DNA of 64,000 bases. Origin: Chitinophaga pinensis. GTDB taxonomy: Bacteria; Bacteroidota; Bacteroidia; Chitinophagales; Chitinophagaceae. The first letter of the stretch is position 1. Each line of letters opens with the position of its first letter. The translations under genes and the position numbers were made by a program. The DNA is taken from the NCBI GenBank assembly GCA_902167325.1, contig LR632930.1, positions 682,001 through 746,000 on the forward strand, read 5' to 3'. The notes under the pieces are model-generated. The model was given only the letters and a program-made list of their open reading frames with translations. It did not search any database and was not told where the DNA came from. Shown piece after piece: positions 59,412 to 64,000 of the stretch.

Positions 59412-60095
59412 CTATCTGTCGGTCCAGGCAAGGCAACAAACGCTCAGCTTCACACCGGGAGCTTTTTCGAGGATAGCCCGGGCACATGCCTCCATTGTAG
59501 CGCCTGTTGTCAACACATCATCTACCAGCAGGAGATGTTCATTTTCCAGTTGCTGACCTGCCCAGGAATAGCCTGAAGCAACATTCTCCCAGCGGTCTAT
59601 ACGCGAACGCTTTGTTTGCGAACCTGCTTTTACAGTGCGTACCAGCCCACGCATACCCGGAGGAAAGCCATTAACACCAGCCATTCCCTCCATCAGCGCT
59701 TCCGACTGGTTATATCCGCGTTTCCTGAGCTTTGATGGATGCAGCGGCACAGGCACTATGCCTGTCCAGTTTTCCCGCATGGGATGGGCCTGTAATTGCA
59801 ACCCCAGCAAACGGCCGAGGTGTACGGCAACATCGCGGCGGCCACCATACTTGAACAAGTGTATGAGCGATTGCAAGCCCGACTCCCTGCCAAAAACATA
59901 ACCTGCCGAAGCAAACTCAAGAGGAACTCTGCCCCAGAGCGCTTTTTCAACCGGGTTGCCCCGGATGTCATGAAACCCCGACACCGGGAGGCGCATGGAA
60001 CAGCTAAGGCACAGCAGTTGCTCAGCATAAGTAAGTTCCTGACTGCATATCTCACAAACATGTGGATACAACAGTTGCAATACGGAACGCAACAT
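59412..60095 (-). CDS. ComF family protein
   Basis: A 227-residue protein with the ComF layout. The N-terminal zinc finger has Cys14, Cys17, Cys29 and Cys32 (CEICSQEL, then CLSC). A phosphoribosyltransferase-like domain follows, with VPVPLHPSKLRKRGYNQSEALMEGMA and the PRPP-loop LLLVDDVLTTGATMEAC. ComF helps bring transforming single-stranded DNA to recombination in naturally competent species. A comEC gene is in the same window and radA is next door, so a competence function is plausible; natural competence in this organism is not shown. Confidence 0.88.
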   Translation of the reverse strand: MLRSVLQLLYPHVCEICSQELTYAEQLLCLSCSMRLPVSGFHDIRGNPVEKALWGRVPLEFASAGYVFGRESGLQSLIHLFKYGGRRDVAVHLGRLLGLQLQAHPMRENWTGIVPVPLHPSKLRKRGYNQSEALMEGMAGVNGFPPGMRGLVRTVKAGSQTKRSRIDRWENVASGYSWAGQQLENEHLLLVDDVLTTGATMEACARAILEKAPGVKLSVCCLAWTDR

Positions 60096-60136
60096 AAAGG
60101 TGAGTTTTGGGTTAACAAATCATATCTTCTGCCTGG

Positions 60137-61504
60137 TTAGAATAGTAACCGGTAGACTTCATCCACCCGGCCGAGTGGCACTACTTCAATGTTTGATTTA
60201 CTGAAATCGAGACCCTTTTTGTTATATCGGGAGATGAATATTTTTTCGAAGCCCAGTTTCTCCGCTTCTGCTATACGCTGTTCAATACGGTTAACCGCAC
60301 GGATCTCCCCACTGAGACCTACTTCGCCAGCGAAGCAAACTTTATGGGAGATACCCACATCTTCATAAGACGATAACAAGGCACAAAGTACCGCGAGGTC
60401 TATTGAAGGATCTTCCACACGTAAACCACCGGCTATATTCAGGAATACGTCTTTCATACCAAAGTGGAACCCACCCCGCTTTTCGAGTACGGCAAGGAGT
60501 AATTGTAATCTCCGCAGATCAAATCCTGTAGCGGTACGCTGTGGTGTACCATATACTGATTGCGTCACGAGGGCCTGCACCTCCACGAGCATGGGGCGCA
60601 ACCCTTCAATTGTGGCGGCGATGGCAACCCCGCTCAACATATCATCGCGCTGGGAAATGAGTATCTCCGATGGATTGCTGACCTGGCGCAACCCTTCTCC
60701 GGTCATTTCATAAATACCCAACTCAGCAGTAGAGCCAAAGCGGTTCTTGATGGTGCGAAGAATCCGGTATGCGTAGTGCTGATCGCCTTCAAACTGGAGT
60801 ACTGTATCTACAATATGCTCGAGAATTTTAGGGCCGGCAATGGAGCCGTCTTTCGTAATGTGTCCGATGAGAAAAACAGGCGTGTTGGTTTCTTTCGCAA
60901 AGCGCTGCATTTCTGCGGCAGTTTCGCGTATCTGAGAAACACTGCCGGGTGCCGACTCTATTAGTGGTGACTGCAGCGTTTGTATTGAATCGATGATTAC
61001 GAGATGGGGTTCAAGTTTCTTTATTTCCTGGAAGATAGTTTGTGTGGATGTTTCTGTCAACAGATAGAATTCTTCGTTTTGAATCTTCAGCCTGTCTGCC
61101 CGCATTTTTATTTGCTGTTCACTTTCTTCTCCACTCACGTAGAGTGTTCGCACACCTTTGAGTAATAGCGCGTTTTGCAGGAAGAGCGTGGATTTCCCGA
61201 TACCGGGTTCTCCGCCGACAAGTACGAGTGATCCTGCAACGATGCCTCCGCCAAGTACACGATTTAGTTCATTATCGGGTGTATGCAGTCGCTTTTCTTC
61301 TATTGCTTCCACATCCGATAAATGCACCGTTTTCGGCAGTCTTGCATCTTCTGTTTTCCAGCCTTGTTGCCTAAGTGGCAACTCTTTCTGCACTTTTTCT
61401 TCAACGAATGTGTTCCACTGATTACATGCGGGGCATTTTCCGGTCCATTTCGCTGATTCATATCCGCAGTTCTGACAGAAAAAAGCAGTTTTGATTTTAC
61501 TCAT
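60137..61504 (-). CDS. radA: DNA repair protein RadA (Sms)
   Basis: A 455-residue branch-migration helicase loader for homologous recombination. It has the N-terminal zinc motif Cys10-x2-Cys13 and Cys24-x2-Cys27, Walker A GGEPGIGKST near residue 98, Walker B LVIIDSIQTLQSP, and the RadA-specific KNRFG motif (TIKNRFGSTAELGIYEM). The C-terminal Lon-protease-like domain (GGLRVEDPSIDLAVLCALLSSY, VCFAGEVGLSGEIRAV) lacks the Lon catalytic Ser. It precedes comF on the same strand. Confidence 0.95.
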   Translation of the reverse strand: MSKIKTAFFCQNCGYESAKWTGKCPACNQWNTFVEEKVQKELPLRQQGWKTEDARLPKTVHLSDVEAIEEKRLHTPDNELNRVLGGGIVAGSLVLVGGEPGIGKSTLFLQNALLLKGVRTLYVSGEESEQQIKMRADRLKIQNEEFYLLTETSTQTIFQEIKKLEPHLVIIDSIQTLQSPLIESAPGSVSQIRETAAEMQRFAKETNTPVFLIGHITKDGSIAGPKILEHIVDTVLQFEGDQHYAYRILRTIKNRFGSTAELGIYEMTGEGLRQVSNPSEILISQRDDMLSGVAIAATIEGLRPMLVEVQALVTQSVYGTPQRTATGFDLRRLQLLLAVLEKRGGFHFGMKDVFLNIAGGLRVEDPSIDLAVLCALLSSYEDVGISHKVCFAGEVGLSGEIRAVNRIEQRIAEAEKLGFEKIFISRYNKKGLDFSKSNIEVVPLGRVDEVYRLLF

Positions 61505-62040
61505 TTAACAAAAATAATGGGAAAAATATTGAGCGAAGAGAAAATGGATTTTGGCATAAATGAGAAAAGAGCCAACGGAAGATTCCGCTGACTCTTTCTA
61601 CTTACTAACCCATTAAATTCAGGACTAAATTACTAAATGGGATGAGAATAAAAAAGTTTATTTAATGGATGTTGATAACTTTTAAAGTGTTAATTCTTTT
61701 GGCAGTCAGTCGGCTGGAAGCCCCTATTGGTGCCTATTTCGCTTGCAGTTCATTTTCGGGCAACGTTCGTAAATCCTTGATAGCGAGGTACGCTAAAGCG
61801 GATAAATACATATGATTTTTTGAATATATTATGAATATAAATTAATTTGCATGTAAGGCTGTGAAAAGCAGGAAAACCCTTTCTTTTGCGCCAAACTGTC
61901 AGTGTTAATTTTTAAATTCCGGACAAAACCGGCTAAAATTTCATCCCCGCAACCGAATGGCAGCCCCGGGGCCGGCTGGTAAGGGATTTGATAGGAATAA
62001 CGTACATTTACTAACAGCATTAAAACAAACCAAGACTCAG
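61505..62040. other. Long spacer between radA and the zinc peptidase, structured but without a recognised gene
   Basis: A 536-bp region, AT-rich, with no convincing ORF. It contains a hairpin at 61566-61597 (AAAGAG/CTCTTT with inner CGGA/TCCG) with short U-runs on both strands, and a possible folded stretch around 61701-61734 (GGCA/TGCC enclosing GGCT-GGA-AGCC). There is also a small stem TAGCG-AGGTA-CGCTA at 61781-61795. An undescribed structured RNA is possible, but no family can be named. Confidence 0.35.
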
Positions 62041-62730
62041 ATGACACCAGGAATCATGATAATTTCCCTCGTTTTCGTAGGGATCAGTGCGTTGGTCAGC
62101 TGGCGATTGCGTAGCAAGTTCAAGCAATACAGCGAAGTACCTACATCTTCCGGGATGACCGGGCGTGAAATAGCAGAGAAGATGCTGAAAGACAACGGCA
62201 TCTTTGATGTAAAGGTATTGTCTTCGGAAGGCTTCCTCAGCGACCACTATAACCCGGGAAATAAGACGGTAAACCTTAGTCCGGACGTATACAACTCCGC
62301 CAGCGTAGCAGCGGCAGCGGTAGCCGCCCACGAATGCGGGCATGCCGTCCAGCACGCTACCGCCTATCCGTGGCTGCAGTTCCGCTCCAAAATGGTGCCG
62401 GTGGTGCAATTCAGCTCCTATGCGGTACAACTGGTGCTGATAGCGGGCATATTGATGGTAAATATGTTCCCGAACCTCCTGCTGATCGGCATTCTGCTGT
62501 TCGGGGTAACCACATTATTCTCTATTGTTACGCTGCCGGTTGAGTTCGATGCATCCAAGCGCGCCCTGGCATGGCTGGACAGTGCGGGGATTACTTATAA
62601 GCAAGAGCACGACCAGGCGAAGGACGCCCTTTGGTGGGCTGCCATGACCTATGTGGTGGCTGCGGTATCTTCCGTAGTTATCTTATTGCAATATTTGATG
62701 ATATATCTTGGTGCAAGGAGCCGTGATTAA
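62041..62730 (+). CDS. Membrane zinc metallopeptidase (YugP family)
   Basis: A 229-residue protein of the DUF/M48-like YugP family. Membrane helices are at about 1-20, 118-145 and 205-225. The catalytic motif HECGHAVQH is at about 100-108 (HExxH). The N-terminal cytoplasmic segment includes SSGMTGREIAEKMLKDNGIFDVKV. The ATG at 62041 was chosen because the upstream in-frame sequence (28 codons) is not membrane- or family-like. It is followed by a good terminator. The substrate is unknown. Confidence 0.88.
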   Translation: MTPGIMIISLVFVGISALVSWRLRSKFKQYSEVPTSSGMTGREIAEKMLKDNGIFDVKVLSSEGFLSDHYNPGNKTVNLSPDVYNSASVAAAAVAAHECGHAVQHATAYPWLQFRSKMVPVVQFSSYAVQLVLIAGILMVNMFPNLLLIGILLFGVTTLFSIVTLPVEFDASKRALAWLDSAGITYKQEHDQAKDALWWAAMTYVVAAVSSVVILLQYLMIYLGARSRD

Positions 62731-62755
62731 TATATAAACGTATTACAGCAATAGC

Positions 62756-62782
62756 AAAAGGGCCGGGCATCCGGCCCTTTTT
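62756..62782 (+). terminator. Intrinsic terminator of the zinc peptidase gene
   Basis: AAAAGGGCCGG (62756-62766), loop GCAT, CCGGCCCTTTT (62771-62781) plus one more T. Confidence 0.93.
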
Positions 62783-62896
62783 GTTGCCCCAAAACGCCCT
62801 GAAGGCGCGGGGAAAGGTAACCATTGAAATGAATGATACAAATTCTTTATTGACTATCAATTAGTTACAAAGGCCCGTCCAAAAAAAGCCTTCCCA

Positions 62897-62931
62897 TTTG
62901 CTGGTTATTATCAAATATCCACTTAGCTTTG
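62897..62931 (+). promoter_or_regulatory. Putative promoter of the rplM operon
   Basis: TTTG (62897-62900), 23-bp spacer, TAGCTTTG (62924-62931). The -7 element fits TAnnTTTG; the spacer is longer than usual. The leader would be about 40 nt. Confidence 0.5.
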
Positions 62932-62974
62932 CACTCCCTAATGGGCGAGACTTTAATTTTATTATCAATAAGCA

Positions 62975-63418
62975 ATGAATACTTTAAGTTTCAAAACAAA
63001 ATCTGCTAACGACGCTTACGTAAAGCGTGACTGGTACGTGATTGACGCTACCAACCAAACAGTAGGCAGAATGAGCGCCAGGATCGCTGCTATCCTGAGA
63101 GGCAAGAACAAGCCTTATTACACACCTCACACTGACTGTGGTGATAACATCATCGTGATCAACGCTGAGAAGGTTGTATTTACCGGCAACAAGATGAACG
63201 ACAAGGAATATCTGACTTATTCCGGTTACCCCGGTGGTCAGAAAGCAGAAGTTGCTAAAGACCTGCTGAAACGTCGTCCTGAAGTGGTGATTGAGCGTGC
63301 TGTTAAAGGTATGCTTCCGAAAAACCGTCTTGGTCGTGCCATGTACAAGAAACTCTTCGTTTACGCCGGTGCCGAGCATCCGCATACTGCTCAGCAACCG
63401 AAGTCTTTAACTTTCTAA
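62975..63418 (+). CDS. rplM: 50S ribosomal protein L13
   Basis: 147 residues. [63 protein letters not shown] is diagnostic of L13, one of the early-assembling 23S-binding proteins. It is followed after 13 bp by rpsI, the near-universal L13-S9 pair. Confidence 0.97.
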   Translation: MNTLSFKTKSANDAYVKRDWYVIDATNQTVGRMSARIAAILRGKNKPYYTPHTDCGDNIIVINAEKVVFTGNKMNDKEYLTYSGYPGGQKAEVAKDLLKRRPEVVIERAVKGMLPKNRLGRAMYKKLFVYAGAEHPHTAQQPKSLTF

Positions 63419-63431
63419 TATTCCCTGCATA

Positions 63432-63821
63432 ATGGAAAAACAAAAAAATACTATCGGCCGTCGTAAGGAAGCAGTTGCCCGCGTATACGTGAGCAAAGGT
63501 ACCGGCACCATCCTGGTGAACGACAAAGATTATAAAACATATTTCGCGCTGATTTACCTGCAGAACCAGGTTGAAGCGCCTTTCAAGACCATTGACGCGC
63601 TGGACAAGTTCGATGTTAAGGTGAATGCTCAAGGTGGTGGTATCAAAGGTCAGGCTGAAGCAGTGAAACTGGGTATCGCCCGCGCACTGTGCGAGATCAA
63701 CCCCGAGTTCCGCCCTGCCCTTAAAGCTGCAGGCCTGCTGAAACGTGACCCGAGATCAGTTGAACGTAAGAAACCCGGTAAAGCTAAAGCTAGAAGAAGC
63801 TTCCAGTTCTCTAAACGTTAA
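63432..63821 (+). CDS. rpsI: 30S ribosomal protein S9
   Basis: 129 residues. It begins TIGRRKEAVARVYVSKGTGTILVND, carries GGGIKGQAEAVKLGIARALC, and ends with the conserved basic tail KARRSFQFSKR that reaches the P-site tRNA. It sits between rplM and rpsB in the same operon. Confidence 0.97.
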   Translation: MEKQKNTIGRRKEAVARVYVSKGTGTILVNDKDYKTYFALIYLQNQVEAPFKTIDALDKFDVKVNAQGGGIKGQAEAVKLGIARALCEINPEFRPALKAAGLLKRDPRSVERKKPGKAKARRSFQFSKR

Positions 63822-63866
63822 TGATTGTATCATTCAATTCTTGACCATCAATTCGACAAAAACAAC

Positions 63867-64000
63867 ATGGAAAATAATACTTCATTACAGCAGCAGTTAC
63901 TGGAAGCCGGTGTACACTTCGGTCACCTGAAGAAGAAGTGGAACCCCAAGATGCTGCCTTATATCTTCGCTGAGAAGAAAGGTATTCACATCATCGACCT
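63867..64000 (+). CDS. rpsB: 30S ribosomal protein S2 (partial, cut by the window end)
   Basis: The first 44 codons are present from ATG 63867. After [31 protein letters not shown] and [10 protein letters not shown] the sequence leaves the window. The HFGH motif and position after rpsI identify rpsB; tsf (EF-Ts) usually follows. Confidence 0.95.
   Translation, partial: MENNTSLQQQLLEAGVHFGHLKKKWNPKMLPYIFAEKKGIHIID

Noticed and set aside
1..64000. tRNA, rRNA, tmRNA, RNase P RNA or insertion sequences
   Set aside because: I looked for T-loop GTTCGAATCC-like motifs, RNase P and tmRNA cores, and transposase genes with terminal repeats, and found none. A short or divergent RNA gene could still have escaped reading by eye.

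Overview
The window reads as the chromosome of a Bacteroidota bacterium, most likely a Chitinophagaceae member close to Chitinophaga. The signs are: gliding genes gldE and gldD next to ssb and mutY; a methionine synthase split into two proteins; the long form of IspG; a carbamoyl-phosphate synthase large subunit lacking its allosteric domain; SusC/TonB-style anti-sigma proteins; promoters of the TTTG / TAnnTTTG type; and almost no Shine-Dalgarno sequences. Base composition and codon use look even throughout. I see no transposase, integrase, prophage, CRISPR array, rRNA or recognisable tRNA.

Layout. 1-619: intergenic DNA holding a degenerate 11-bp-phased repeat array. 619-3120: nadB and an LpxL-type acyltransferase. 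3172-7589 (minus): BON/LysM proteins, a MutS-like ATPase, a CstB-like persulfide dioxygenase-rhodanese and its probable ArsR regulator. 7895-9624 (minus): tsaB, a 3-hydroxyacyl-CoA-dehydrogenase-like protein and ridA. 9728-15435: a CPBP protease, a large L,D-transpeptidase, RNase G, a 31-residue mS38-like ribosomal protein, a TPR protein and HU. 15661-21507 (plus): mutY, ssb, gldE, gldD, a DUF3109 protein and a LutB-like iron-sulfur protein. 21618-30192 (minus): an ECF sigma/anti-sigma pair, purH, comEC and carB. 30364-32361: small regulators and hypotheticals. 32476-38167 (plus): a mechanosensitive channel, a TPR protein and acetyl-CoA synthetase. 38247-44939 (minus): an L,D-transpeptidase, an M16 protease, a beta-barrel protein and a second sigma/anti-sigma pair. 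45318-50491 (plus): kbl, an inactivated class D beta-lactamase homologue, BatB/BatC-like genes and a YitT protein. 50950-58665: an AraC regulator, ispG, a lipoprotein and split metH. 58886-64000: a small Cys-rich-leader transcription unit, comF, radA, a zinc peptidase and the start of the rplM-rpsI-rpsB ribosomal operon.

Most of this is housekeeping. The unexplained material lies in the intergenic DNA. Three arrays (170-389, 46630-46794, 50599-50741) share a strict 11-bp period but no common sequence, so the conserved property is the spacing. Two intrinsic terminators have no gene to terminate, and each is preceded by a TAnnTTTG element, which suggests two roughly 110-nt small RNAs (54023-54137 minus, 30928-31035 plus). 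A compact unit at 58886-59394 has a near-perfect promoter, a 32-codon Cys-rich ORF, a 61-codon ORF and a terminator. The batB message seems to begin exactly at a perfect 10-bp hairpin.

All assignments come from reading the sequence and from memory of protein families. No database search was run.
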